19,627 nt of DNA from JACRBK01 sp964427955 (GCA_964427955.1 CAYRWY010000051.1:1-19627); one strand, 5' to 3'; positions 8,003-16,539 are shown, numbered from the stretch's first letter. Numbers and translations: made by a program. Notes: generated by a model from the letters alone, not told the origin.

Positions 8003-8082
8003 TCAACCGCTCGTTCGATTTGCATCTGACGAGTGACTGTGCCAAGCTATCATAGAACTCCTCCCAATACAGGTAGAAGCTT

Positions 8083-11000
8083 ATGATCGGCTCAAAACTC
8101 GGCCCTTATGAAATCTTAGAGGAAATCGGGCACGGCGGGATGGCCACCGTCTACCGGGCCTACCAGCCCAGCATGGGACGGTTTGTCGCTATCAAGATCA
8201 TTCACCGCGCGGTCGCCACGGAAAGCGCGGCGTTGGAGCGGTTTCAGCGCGAGGCGAAACTGATCGCCCGGCTCGAACATCCGCACATCCTGCCCGTGTA
8301 CGATTACGAAGGCGCGCACGACCCGCCCTATATCGTGATGCGCTACATGCCGACCGGCACCCTGAAAGACATCCTCGAACGGGACCGGCTGCACCTCAAC
8401 GAAGTGGCCTTCCTGATGCGGCAGGTCGCATCGGCGCTCGACTATGCGCACCGCCAGGGCGTGGTCCACCGTGACATCAAGCCGTCCAACATCATGGTCG
8501 ATGTGGACGGCAACGCGTTTTTGACCGACTTCGGCATCGCCCGCATGGTCGAGGGCACGCAGGCTCTCACCGCCTCCGGCCTGGCGGTCGGCACGCCGGG
8601 CTATATGGCGCCGGAACAGGGCATGGGGCTGCCGGTCGATGGCCGCGCCGACATCTACGCGATGGGCGTGATGCTCTTCGAACTGGTCACAGGCCACACG
8701 CCCTACCACGCCGAAACTCCGTTGGGCGTCATTCTCAAGCACATCAACGATCCGGTCCCGCTGGCTTCGTCCCTCAACCCGGAGCTGCCGCTGCCGGTCG
8801 ATCAGGTCATCGCCCAGGCGATGGCCAAAGACCCCGGAGCGCGCTACCAGACGGCCAGCGAACTGGCGGACCGGCTGGCGGAGGCCGTCGGCCCTGGGGC
8901 GAGCGCGGTGCCCCGGCATCTTCAAGAAGTCGCCGCCAAGACGATCACCGACCTGGAAGGGCTGCGCGAAGCCGCTGCCCAGCGTGCCGCTACCCGCGCC
9001 AAAGAGTCGCCGCCGACTAGCGAGGACGTCGTGCCCTCGCCCATTCCCAGCGGCACGCAGCCGCGCGTCGGCGTGCCTCGCCAGCGTCTGCCGATCTACG
9101 CGGGCGGTGCGGTCGTCCTGGTGGTACTGGCGATCATCGCGGTGTTCATCGCCACCCGCAGCGGTGAAGAGAACAAGCCCACGGTGACCGAGACGCCGCT
9201 CGCCGTGCTGACGTGCCCCCAGATCGTGGCGCAGGCCCTGGATGCCATCCAGGCCGTGTGCGCTGACACCGATCCCAACAGCGTCTGCTACGGGCACCCG
9301 CCCATCACGGCCTCCTCGCCGGATGGCCCGGTCACCGGCTTCGACGCCGCCGGGGCGCAGCTCCAACTCTCGGCGCTGCATACGCTGCAAACGGGCGGCC
9401 TGAACACGAAAAACGGCGAGTGGGGCATTACCCTGATCCGGGCCCAGACCAGCCTTGCCGATGACCGGCAGGTCACGTTCCTACTGTTCGGGGATACCGA
9501 ACTGGAACTGCTCGACGAAGCGATGACGAATTTCACGGTGAATACCGGGCGCCCGGTCCTGGGCTGCGCCGAGATGCCGCCTTCTGGGCTGATCGTCCAG
9601 GTCCCCCAGGGACAAACCGCCACCTTCACGGCCAACGGGGTGACCATCACCGCCAGCAGCACCCTGATCTTACAGGCGCAGCCGGTCGGATTGATGGCGA
9701 TCAACGTCCTGGAAGGTCACGCCCAGGTCGAGTCCCAGGCCGTCTCGCGCACGATCCCGGCAGGCTACTCGGCGCGGATCACCATGAATGCCGCGCTGGA
9801 CGCCGTCAGCCCGCCCAGCCCCCCGGAACGCATCCCGGACCTGGCGGCACTGGTCAACCGGAGCGGGCCTTCGCCGCTGACATTGCTGGCCGAGCCGCTG
9901 GAATTCCAGCAGGTCGCGACGGTGGTGGCGCTCGCCCCTGAATTGACCGCCACGCCCACACCGACCCAGACTCCCACGGCCACGGCGACGTCCACCGCGA
10001 CGCCGACCGCCACGGCGACACGCACGCCCACGGCCACGCCGACGTTCACCGCCACGGCGACTGCGACGCGTACACCGACGGCCACTACCACGCCCACCGA
10101 TACGCGGACACCCACCGCGACGGCGACGGATACCCCAACCGCCACCAGCACGGCGACCGACACCCTGACGCCGACGGCGACGGCCACCGATACCGCCACG
10201 GCGACCAGTACGCCGACAGCCACGTTCACCGCCACGCCGACCGCGACCAGTACACCCACGCCCACACCGACCGCGACCGAAACACCGACGGCCACGCCGA
10301 CCACCGCCGTCCCGGCCACGGCTATTCCCAGCCCGACGACGATTCCCAGTCCCACGCCGGTCCCGGTCGGGCAGATGCCCTACATCCAGGACATGGAAGG
10401 CGATAGTCCGCTGAGCGGATGGGATTACGATCCGATGCGCTGGCAGTTGGTAGCCGAGGGCGGCAACGTCGCCCTGGTCGGCATGTCCGGCATGGACAGC
10501 GCGCTGGAAATCCTGGGCCGGGAAGCGCCCGAATGGAAACAGCCGGTCGAAGGGGATCTGCTGATCAATATCCGGGTCAACCTGCTGCAAGGCGACAGCA
10601 TTGGCCGCATCATCTTCCGCTACAGCGACCAGGGCTACTATGTGCTCGAACTGCTGCCCGGTTACGCCATGCTCAAGCGTGGGATGCCCGGCGCGCTCAA
10701 CCGCAGCACCGAGCAGTTGGTCAAAGACTGGCCGAATGCCACGCTGCAAAGCGGGCAGTGGTACGGGATCATGCTGTGGGTCGAGGGCAACCGCATCTTC
10801 GTCTACATCGACAACCTGCTGCAAATGCGGGCGAACGATACCGGCTTCGCCCTGCCCCCCGGCGGAGCGATCCTGCTCCAGACGCTCAGCGCCGTCAGTG
10901 GCCAGGTCGCGTTCGACGACATCACCATCCAGCGTCCGGAACTCGCCAGCGATCACTTCCAGGGATCGACCTTCCCTAACACCTGGCAGGCCAACAACTT

Positions 11001-12159
11001 CACCGCGGTGCAGTTGGGCACCGAAGGCGATGGCAACCAGTACGCCCGCCTGACGGCGGGCGGCGAGGTCTCGCCGGTGCTGCCGCCGATGGGCAACTCG
11101 CTGGTCGCCTGCCGCCTCTACAGCGAAACGGGCGGCTTCACCATCCTGCTGCGCGAAAGCAGCCAGGGCAGCTATCGCCTGCTCATGGACGGCGGGCACA
11201 TGGACATCCAACAACTCAACGGACAGGGCGACCTGGTACAAACCTGGACGCGCCAGAACTACTACGCACGCGGGGAATGGTTCGACTTCATCGTGCTGAT
11301 GGTGGGCAACCGGCTGACCATCTACCGCCGGGGTGAGGTGGTCTTCGAGGAGGACATTCAGGATGCGCCGGTATCCGGCGGCGTGAAATTCATGGCCATC
11401 AAGGATTACGACATCCTGCGGATCGACGACTGCCTGTTCACCGAAACGGCCATTTCGCCCACGGTCGATGCTCGCTTCGCCGTCCAGATTCTGGAACAGC
11501 TCAAGACCCGCGTCATCCGCGATGGGCTGACCGACTGGTACGAGTTCTTCTCGCCAGACCGGACGACCGCGTACTGGTGGGAGTCCGATCCCGGCCAATA
11601 CGTCTCCGATCCGACAGCCGACAAGCACACCGATTACTACACGATCACTGCGACCGATCAGACCGTCTACCGGCGCTTCCGCGAGGTGATCGACTCGACG
11701 CGGAACGTATTCGGCAATGGCGAAGACCGGGCGACCTACCGCGACTCGACGGACCTGTACGTGAAAGCGGACGTGCGGCTGCCGCTGGAAGCGCCGACCG
11801 GCAGCATCGCCTGGCTGGGCGTGCGCTCGGTGCCGAGCGTGACCGGCTACAGCCTGAACCAGTACCAAATGGAACTCATCAAAGGCGACGGGGACGCGAT
11901 CACGCTGCGGGTGCGGGCCAATACCCAGTTGGACAAGTCCGTGCTTTACGAAGCCCCGCTGGAGCGGACCTTCGACGGCTGGCACGAGTTCATCATCGTG
12001 ACGCTGGACGACAAAGTGGCGTTTTTCGTGGATGGACGCTTCATCACCGCGATCCGCGACGCGGACCTGCTCGGCGGCACGATGGCCTTTGGCGTGGAAC
12101 CCAATTCCGTCGCCAATTTCGACGACATCGTGATCCGCGATACGTCGGTGGGAGAATAA
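8083..12159 (+). CDS. Transmembrane Ser/Thr protein kinase (PknB type) with a multidomain ectodomain
   Basis: A 1358-residue receptor-like kinase. The cytoplasmic kinase (about 8-270) is intact: glycine loop G17-H-G-G-M, K38, helix C E57, H129-R-D131-I-K133-P-S-N136, D149-F-G151, and A176-P-E178. A linker leads to one membrane helix (about 338-357). Outside are a domain with C378, C393, C402 and C495 (two disulfides possible), a FecR-like beta segment (about 503-570, with VPQGQTATF and TIPAGYSARI), and a Thr/Pro/Ala stalk (about 621-763). Then come LamG-like beta-sandwich modules at about 765-950 and 953-1120 and a probable third at about 1160-1356; the modules end in FDDITI, IDDCLF and FDDIVI. 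LamG-like folds often bind sugars, so a cell-wall or polysaccharide signal is possible, and a polysaccharide cluster lies just downstream in convergent orientation. No PASTA repeats are present. AGGTAG lies about 6 bases before the start. Confidence 0.92.
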   Translation: MIGSKLGPYEILEEIGHGGMATVYRAYQPSMGRFVAIKIIHRAVATESAALERFQREAKLIARLEHPHILPVYDYEGAHDPPYIVMRYMPTGTLKDILERDRLHLNEVAFLMRQVASALDYAHRQGVVHRDIKPSNIMVDVDGNAFLTDFGIARMVEGTQALTASGLAVGTPGYMAPEQGMGLPVDGRADIYAMGVMLFELVTGHTPYHAETPLGVILKHINDPVPLASSLNPELPLPVDQVIAQAMAKDPGARYQTASELADRLAEAVGPGASAVPRHLQEVAAKTITDLEGLREAAAQRAATRAKESPPTSEDVVPSPIPSGTQPRVGVPRQRLPIYAGGAVVLVVLAIIAVFIATRSGEENKPTVTETPLAVLTCPQIVAQALDAIQAVCADTDPNSVCYGHPPITASSPDGPVTGFDAAGAQLQLSALHTLQTGGLNTKNGEWGITLIRAQTSLADDRQVTFLLFGDTELELLDEAMTNFTVNTGRPVLGCAEMPPSGLIVQVPQGQTATFTANGVTITASSTLILQAQPVGLMAINVLEGHAQVESQAVSRTIPAGYSARITMNAALDAVSPPSPPERIPDLAALVNRSGPSPLTLLAEPLEFQQVATVVALAPELTATPTPTQTPTATATSTATPTATATRTPTATPTFTATATATRTPTATTTPTDTRTPTATATDTPTATSTATDTLTPTATATDTATATSTPTATFTATPTATSTPTPTPTATETPTATPTTAVPATAIPSPTTIPSPTPVPVGQMPYIQDMEGDSPLSGWDYDPMRWQLVAEGGNVALVGMSGMDSALEILGREAPEWKQPVEGDLLINIRVNLLQGDSIGRIIFRYSDQGYYVLELLPGYAMLKRGMPGALNRSTEQLVKDWPNATLQSGQWYGIMLWVEGNRIFVYIDNLLQMRANDTGFALPPGGAILLQTLSAVSGQVAFDDITIQRPELASDHFQGSTFPNTWQANNFTAVQLGTEGDGNQYARLTAGGEVSPVLPPMGNSLVACRLYSETGGFTILLRESSQGSYRLLMDGGHMDIQQLNGQGDLVQTWTRQNYYARGEWFDFIVLMVGNRLTIYRRGEVVFEEDIQDAPVSGGVKFMAIKDYDILRIDDCLFTETAISPTVDARFAVQILEQLKTRVIRDGLTDWYEFFSPDRTTAYWWESDPGQYVSDPTADKHTDYYTITATDQTVYRRFREVIDSTRNVFGNGEDRATYRDSTDLYVKADVRLPLEAPTGSIAWLGVRSVPSVTGYSLNQYQMELIKGDGDAITLRVRANTQLDKSVLYEAPLERTFDGWHEFIIVTLDDKVAFFVDGRFITAIRDADLLGGTMAFGVEPNSVANFDDIVIRDTSVGE
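9943..10371 (+). repeat. Low-complexity Thr/Pro/Ala-coding repeat (kinase stalk)
   Basis: About 430 bp of degenerate short repeats built from ACG, ACC, CCG, GCC and GCG codons, encoding strings such as TPTATATSTATPT. It lies between the FecR-like and first LamG-like modules of the kinase. The base pattern is not an exact tandem array; the reading frame is conserved throughout. The protein segment would be an extended, possibly O-glycosylated stalk. Confidence 0.85.
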
Positions 12160-12173
12160 TCTCTTCAGTCTTC

Positions 12174-12205
12174 AATAAAAAGGGGCGATCTGGCAGGTCG
12201 CCCCT
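12174..12205 (-). terminator. Intrinsic terminator of the polysaccharide operon
   Basis: A perfect 8-bp stem (12181-12188 paired with 12198-12205, AGGGGCGA/TCGCCCCT) with a 9-nt loop lies in the 60-bp gap between convergent genes. Read on the - strand, the stem is followed by TTTTTATT, 15 bp after the rfbB stop codon. On the + strand the stem is preceded by A's but followed by only a weak T-rich stretch, so it may also help end the kinase transcript. Confidence 0.85.
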
Positions 12206-12219
12206 ACGTCTATTTGTGC

Positions 12220-13251
12220 TTAATGTTGGGCGGCCTGCGCCAGCCGCTCGGCATACTGCTGCTTGTAATATTCCAGGTATTCCCCGGTCTTGATCTTGCG
12301 CCACCACCACGCGTTCTGCTCGTACCAGCGCACGGTCGCGGTCATCGCTTCTGCGAAGGTATAGCGCGGCGTCCAGCCTAACTCGGCACGGATTTTGTCG
12401 TTGGTCAGCGCATAGCGGCGATCATGCCCCGGACGGTCGGCCACGTGACGGATCAGCGCTTCCGGCTTGCCGAGCGCCTTCAGAATGAAGTGCGTCAGTT
12501 CGATGTTGTGCAGCTCGTGCTCGCCGCCGACGTTGTAGATCGCGCCCGGCGCCCCCCGGTGCAGCACCACGTCCACCGCCTCGCAGTGGTCTTCGACGTA
12601 CAGCCAGTCGCGGACCTGCATCCCATCGCCGTAGAGCGGCAGGGGACGATCTTCGAGCGCCTCGGTGATAAAAAACGGCGCGACTTTTTCCGGGTACTGG
12701 TAGGGGCCAAAAGTATTGCTGGCGCGCGTCACGGTGGTGTGCATCCCATACGTCACCTGGTAGGCGCGGAGCATCATCTCGCCGCTGGCCTTGCTGGCCG
12801 CGTAGGGACTGTTGGGCAGCAGCGGATCGCCTTCGCGGAAAAAGCCTTCGGGGATCGAGCCGTAGACCTCGTCGGTGCTGATATGGTGCACACGCGGGAC
12901 GCCCAGCTTGCGCGCCGTCTCCAGCAGCGTATACACGCCGACGACGTCGGTATTGATGAAGGCGTCCGGTTCCAGGATCGAGCGATCCACGTGCGTCTCG
13001 GCGGCGAAATTCACAATCGCGTCGATCTGGTGCGCCGCCAACACCCGCTCCACCGTCTCGCGGTGCGCGATGTCGCCGCGCTCGAAGCGGTAGTTCGGCT
13101 GGTCGTGCACGGGCAGCAGGTTGTCGAGATTGCCCGCGTAGGTCAGCTTATCCAGCACGACAATCGTATAGTCGGGGTATTTCTCGACCATCCGCCGCAC
13201 GAACGCGCTGCCAATGAACCCGGCGCCGCCGGTTACGAGTATGTTTTTCAT
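12220..13251 (-). CDS. rfbB: dTDP-glucose 4,6-dehydratase
   Basis: A 343-residue extended short-chain dehydrogenase that turns dTDP-glucose into dTDP-4-keto-6-deoxyglucose. Visible are the NAD-binding G8-G-A-G11-F-I-G14, the substrate-contact THVDRSI, catalytic S125-T126-D127-E128, and Y150-A-A-S-K154; TRASNTFGPYQYPEK also matches the family. It is full length. It starts 9 bp after the HAD gene stop, with the ribosome site GGAG overlapping that stop. It uses the product of the thymidylyltransferase two genes upstream. No rfbC or rfbD (epimerase and reductase for rhamnose) is in the window, so the final sugar is unknown. It is the last gene before the terminator. Confidence 0.96.
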   Translation of the reverse strand: MKNILVTGGAGFIGSAFVRRMVEKYPDYTIVVLDKLTYAGNLDNLLPVHDQPNYRFERGDIAHRETVERVLAAHQIDAIVNFAAETHVDRSILEPDAFINTDVVGVYTLLETARKLGVPRVHHISTDEVYGSIPEGFFREGDPLLPNSPYAASKASGEMMLRAYQVTYGMHTTVTRASNTFGPYQYPEKVAPFFITEALEDRPLPLYGDGMQVRDWLYVEDHCEAVDVVLHRGAPGAIYNVGGEHELHNIELTHFILKALGKPEALIRHVADRPGHDRRYALTNDKIRAELGWTPRYTFAEAMTATVRWYEQNAWWWRKIKTGEYLEYYKQQYAERLAQAAQH

Positions 13252-13260
13252 CGTTTTCTC

Positions 13261-14106
13261 CTACGCCCCCACGGCTTGAGAACTCAACAGAAATTTATGG
13301 ATGGCATGGCCAACCCCATCTTCGTCGTTGGTGCCCGTGACATAATCCGCACCCGAACGCACTTCTTCGGGCGCATGGCCCATCGAGACGCCAATCCCGG
13401 CCAGTTGGATCATCTCCAGATCGTTGCAGTTGTCGCCGAAACACATCGCCTCTTCGGGGGCGAGACCGAGGTGATCCAGGATGAAGGACAGCGCCGTGCC
13501 TTTGGTCGCTCCCAGCGGGATCACTTCCATCACCGAGGCCAGGCCGGAACGGATCGCCTGCGCGCGCCCTTCAAAGATCGGCATCAGGCGCAGGTGAAGC
13601 TGGTTCACCGCCTCCGGGTCCTGCTTCATCAGGATGATCTTGTACGGCTTGAACTGCTCGGTTTGCAGCGCCGCGATGAGATCGGGCGCAATCTCCGGGA
13701 CCGGCTCGTGATGCGCGACGACCTCTTCGACATTCGCATCCCAATACGGCACCAGCAGCCCCATCTTGACGTAGACCACCGGCGTGAATCCGGCCTCCAT
13801 CGCCAGGCGCACCGCTTCGAGGGCGTATTCCAGCGGGATCGGGTCCTCGTGCAGCAGCGTGCCATCGGGCGAAAACACCTGGGTGCCGTTCGCACAGATC
13901 AGGGGGACGTGAATGCCGAACTGCTGGATCAGGTGCGTGGTGGAAGGGAAGGTCTTGCCGGTCGCGATGGTGAACAACACGCCGCGCGCCGTGGCCTCCC
14001 GGATCGCCTGCGCCGTGAAGGGAGATACCACATGGTCCGAGTTGAGCAGCGTCCCGTCCAGGTCGGTCACAATCAGGCGGATCGGTTTGTGCAATGATTT
14101 CGACAT
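13261..14106 (-). CDS. Cof-type HAD phosphatase
   Basis: A 281-residue HAD-superfamily hydrolase with a type IIB cap. Motif I is D15-L-D17-G-T, motif II is within FTIATGK, motif III is K202 in GATKG, and motif IV is G-D225-N-C-N-D229, followed by the typical GVSMGHAPEEV. All four catalytic motifs are intact. Cof-type enzymes remove phosphate from sugar phosphates, nucleotides or cofactors. It sits between the thymidylyltransferase and dehydratase genes with gaps of 11 and 9 bp, so it may act on a sugar phosphate in this pathway, but the substrate is inference. The ATG at 14106, with GGACAG upstream, is preferred over a GTG at 14118 that overlaps the previous stop and lacks a ribosome site. 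Confidence 0.9.
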   Translation of the reverse strand: MSKSLHKPIRLIVTDLDGTLLNSDHVVSPFTAQAIREATARGVLFTIATGKTFPSTTHLIQQFGIHVPLICANGTQVFSPDGTLLHEDPIPLEYALEAVRLAMEAGFTPVVYVKMGLLVPYWDANVEEVVAHHEPVPEIAPDLIAALQTEQFKPYKIILMKQDPEAVNQLHLRLMPIFEGRAQAIRSGLASVMEVIPLGATKGTALSFILDHLGLAPEEAMCFGDNCNDLEMIQLAGIGVSMGHAPEEVRSGADYVTGTNDEDGVGHAIHKFLLSSQAVGA

Positions 14107-14117
14107 GAGTCTGTCCA

Positions 14118-15188
14118 CTATAGCAAGCCCAAACGGCTGTGATCACCCAGATTCATCTTGATGGCTTTCGGGCGGATGGTATTGATCGTCACTTCGGCAT
14201 GGCGCCCGATCAGGCTGTCCTGGATGCGGGCCGGGATATCGCGGATCGCGCTGTGCTCCAGCACGATGCTGCGCTCGATCTCGCTGTTTTCGATCACGAC
14301 ATCGTGATAGATGCTGCAAAACGGCCCGATGTAGCTGTTGGCGATGCGCGCGTTGCGCCCGATGATGGCCGGGCCGCGCACCACACTGTTGACGATCTCC
14401 GCGCCTTCTTCGACCGTGACGCGCACATCCACATCCGACGCCGCATCGACCTTGCCCTTGATCTCCGGCTTTAATTCTTCGAGCACCAGGCTGTTGGCAA
14501 CCAGCATGTCGTCGGGGCGGCCAGTGTCGATCCACCAGCCGCGGTGAATGTGCGGGAAGACCACGTAATCGTGTTCGACCAACCACTGGATCGCGTCGGT
14601 GATCTCCAACTCACCGCGCCAGGAGGGCTTGATCGCGTGGGTGGCCTCGAAGATGTGATGATCGAACATGTAGATCCCGACCAGCGCCAGATTAGACGGC
14701 GGCTGCTTCGGCTTTTCGATCAACTGGACGATGCGCCCTTCCCCGTTCAGGCGCGCCACGCCGTACTGTTCGGGGCGCTCGACTTCGGTCAGGACGATCT
14801 GGCTGTTCCACTCGTGATGGTGGGCGAATTCGGCGATCAAGGGGCTGATGCCGCCCTGGATCACGTTGTCGCCCAGGAACATCACGAAACGGTCGTCGCC
14901 GAGGAAGGGCTGCGAAATCTTGACGGCGTGCGCCAGCCCTGACGGCGCGTCCTGGGGGATGAATGTCACCTGCACCCCGAACTGCGCGCCATCGCCGACC
15001 GCCTCGCGGATTTCGGGGCCAGTGTCGCCGATCACGATCCCGATCTCGGTGATCCCGGCGTCGCGAATCGCTTCGATCACCCGGAACAGGACCGGCTTGT
15101 TGGCCACCGGGATCAACTGCTTGGCGCGAGTATAGGTCAGGGGATACAGGCGCGTGCCCTTGCCGCCGCTGAGAATCAACCCTTTCAT
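14118..15188 (-). CDS. rfbA: Glucose-1-phosphate thymidylyltransferase, long form
   Basis: Makes dTDP-glucose from dTTP and glucose-1-phosphate. This 356-residue protein has the nucleotidyltransferase core at about 1-240: G8-G-K-G-T-R13-L-Y-P-L-T, K23 in RAKQLIP, LGD107N, E158-K159-P, and GWWID221TG. A C-terminal left-handed beta-helix (about 250-335, with hexapeptide-like runs such as GPAIIGRNARI and GPFCSIYHDVVI) marks the long type, like Streptomyces StrD, rather than short E. coli RmlA. It starts 17 bp after the BY-kinase gene with GGAGCG as ribosome site. Its product feeds the dehydratase two genes on. Nucleotide preference is inferred from the pairing with rfbB; a different sugar nucleotide remains possible. 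Confidence 0.93.
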   Translation of the reverse strand: MKGLILSGGKGTRLYPLTYTRAKQLIPVANKPVLFRVIEAIRDAGITEIGIVIGDTGPEIREAVGDGAQFGVQVTFIPQDAPSGLAHAVKISQPFLGDDRFVMFLGDNVIQGGISPLIAEFAHHHEWNSQIVLTEVERPEQYGVARLNGEGRIVQLIEKPKQPPSNLALVGIYMFDHHIFEATHAIKPSWRGELEITDAIQWLVEHDYVVFPHIHRGWWIDTGRPDDMLVANSLVLEELKPEIKGKVDAASDVDVRVTVEEGAEIVNSVVRGPAIIGRNARIANSYIGPFCSIYHDVVIENSEIERSIVLEHSAIRDIPARIQDSLIGRHAEVTINTIRPKAIKMNLGDHSRLGLL

Positions 15189-15205
15189 GTGCTTCGCTCC
15201 TCGCG

Positions 15206-15868
15206 CTAACGCGAATAATACTGGTGCGCCGCCTGATCACGCGGGGCGTTCACCAGCACCGTGCCAATGACCGGCACCTTCACGCGCGCCAGTTCTTCTT
15301 TGGCCCGCGCCGCATGATCGCGCCGGGATGATCCCGCGCGCAAGACCAGCAGCAGCCCATCCGTCTTCAAGCCGAGCAGCGAGGCGTCGGTCACCGCCAG
15401 CGCCGGAGGCGCGCCGAAGAGCACGTATTCCGCCTGCTTCGTCAGCGCCGCGATGATTTCGTCCATACGCCGCGAGCCGATCACGTCCGCCGGGTTGGGC
15501 GGCAGCGGACCGCTGGTCAGCACGTGCAAATGATCGACGCTCACCGGTTGCAGCGGGGGATTTTCGAGCGCCGCCTTGTCGAGCAGCATCGTCGTCAGAC
15601 CGCGCTCGTTCTTCAGGTTCCAGATCTCGTGCTGGCTCGGCTTGCGGAGGTCACAATCGACGACAATCGTCTCGTGCCCGCCCTGGGCGAGCGTCACCGC
15701 CAGGTTGGCCAATACGGTGCTTTTGCCATCGCCCGACACCGGCGACGAGACCACCAGGGCGTGAATGGGATGATCGACACTGAAGAACATCAGATTGGTA
15801 CGCAGCGTCCGGTAGGCTTCGGCAGCGGGCGCGCGAGGATCGGTCAGGGTAATCAGGTTAACAGGCAT
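15206..15868 (-). CDS. CpsD/CapB-like BY-kinase with altered Walker B motif
   Basis: A 220-residue P-loop protein of the bacterial tyrosine kinase family that, with a Wzz-like partner, controls polysaccharide chain export. The opening region has the typical AAEAYRTLRTNLMF. Walker A is S42-P-V-S-G-D-G-K49-S-T, Walker A' is VVD71-C-D73-LRKP, and GPLPPNPADVI precedes the Walker B position. There the usual hydrophobic-D-x-P-P reads L-F-G152-A-P-P: the metal-binding Asp is Gly. The C-terminal tail ends HQYYSR, so only two Tyr are available for autophosphorylation. The enzyme may be weak, inactive or rely on the Walker A' Asp residues. The start at 15868 has GAGGTG (15873-15878) within the preceding stop codon region. 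The alternative GTG at 15880 overlaps that stop. Confidence 0.9.
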   Translation of the reverse strand: MPVNLITLTDPRAPAAEAYRTLRTNLMFFSVDHPIHALVVSSPVSGDGKSTVLANLAVTLAQGGHETIVVDCDLRKPSQHEIWNLKNERGLTTMLLDKAALENPPLQPVSVDHLHVLTSGPLPPNPADVIGSRRMDEIIAALTKQAEYVLFGAPPALAVTDASLLGLKTDGLLLVLRAGSSRRDHAARAKEELARVKVPVIGTVLVNAPRDQAAHQYYSR

Positions 15869-15872
15869 CACA

Positions 15873-15878
15873 CACCTC
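15873..15878 (-). promoter_or_regulatory. Ribosome binding site of the BY-kinase gene, overlapping the upstream stop
   Basis: GAGGTG lies 4 bases before the ATG at 15868 and overlaps the TGA (15877-15879) of the chain-length gene, which suggests translational coupling and fixes the start. Confidence 0.6.
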
Positions 15879-16539
15879 ACGAGTGAAGGTCATCGGCGGG
15901 GATCGCCGCGAGCACCGGCAGTTCGAGAAAACGAGTTACATCGTCCTGGCTGCGCACGATATTCGATTCCAGGTATTCGAGCACAAATACTGCCACGCCG
16001 CCCAGCAGCAGCCCCAGCACACCCCCGGCCAGGGTGTTGATCTGGGTCTTGGGCTTGTACAGGCCGTAGGTCGCGGTATCGACCATGCGCGCCTCGATAC
16101 GGTCCTCGCGCTGCAAATCGCGGTTGTCTTCGGTCCGGTACTCGACCAACTGTTGGCCCAACTGGGTCGCGATCTTCGCGGCGAGCGGGCCATCTTCCAG
16201 ATCGACATCGATCTGGACGGTGAGTTGAGTCGGATCGGAACTGACGGTCATGTGGCTGCGCAGTTCGCCGGGGACCATGTCCAGTTGCAGCCGGTCGATG
16301 GCCGCCGCGGCCTGCTCGTCGGTATTCAAATAGACGACAAAACTGCGCAGCACCACGCGCAGGGTTTCCGTCAAGCCATAGTCGAAACGGGCCGGTTGGA
16401 ACAGCACTCTTTGGCTCGCCCGGTAGACGGGTGTCTGCGCTTTGCTCAGCCCAAACGCTGCCCCTGCCGTGATCGCCGCCGCGAGCACCATGATCCAGCC
16501 GCGCCGGATCAAGATACGCACATAGTAAGTGAGATTCAT
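15877..16539 (-). CDS. Wzz/PCP-like chain-length determinant membrane protein (first of two)
   Basis: A 220-residue inner-membrane protein with helix 1 at about 14-31, an external domain of about 135 residues, and helix 2 at about 168-190. A Pro-containing YKPKTQINTL precedes the second helix, and the cytoplasmic tail ends RFLELPVLAAIP, a feature of polysaccharide co-polymerases that work with BY-kinases. Its job would be to set chain length and activate the kinase, which is the next gene 8 bp on. It is smaller than many family members and lacks a long coiled coil. GGAGG lies 10 bases before the ATG, and an extended -10 promoter is about 27 bp upstream of the start. Confidence 0.85.
   Translation of the reverse strand: MNLTYYVRILIRRGWIMVLAAAITAGAAFGLSKAQTPVYRASQRVLFQPARFDYGLTETLRVVLRSFVVYLNTDEQAAAAIDRLQLDMVPGELRSHMTVSSDPTQLTVQIDVDLEDGPLAAKIATQLGQQLVEYRTEDNRDLQREDRIEARMVDTATYGLYKPKTQINTLAGGVLGLLLGGVAVFVLEYLESNIVRSQDDVTRFLELPVLAAIPADDLHS

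Noticed and set aside
8020..8053. Promoter for the kinase gene (TTGCAT and TATCAT)
   Set aside because: The two boxes are 22 bp apart, too far for a normal promoter, and neither is strong.
9943..10371. Repeat region as a CRISPR or other non-coding array
   Set aside because: The repeats are short and irregular without spacers, and the kinase frame runs through unbroken.
9670..11985. A 771-codon open frame on the - strand across the kinase stalk and LamG region
   Set aside because: It is low-complexity, Arg/Gly-rich and lies wholly antisense to a clearly coding kinase; high GC and the repeat remove stop codons by chance.
12424..14097. A 557-codon open frame on the + strand across rfbB and the HAD gene
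   Set aside because: It is antisense to two genes with intact catalytic motifs, and the product shows only His/Arg/Asp-rich low-quality sequence.
14107..14118. GTG start for the HAD gene at 14118
   Set aside because: It overlaps the rfbA stop and lacks an upstream ribosome site; the ATG at 14106 is better placed before the DLDGT motif.
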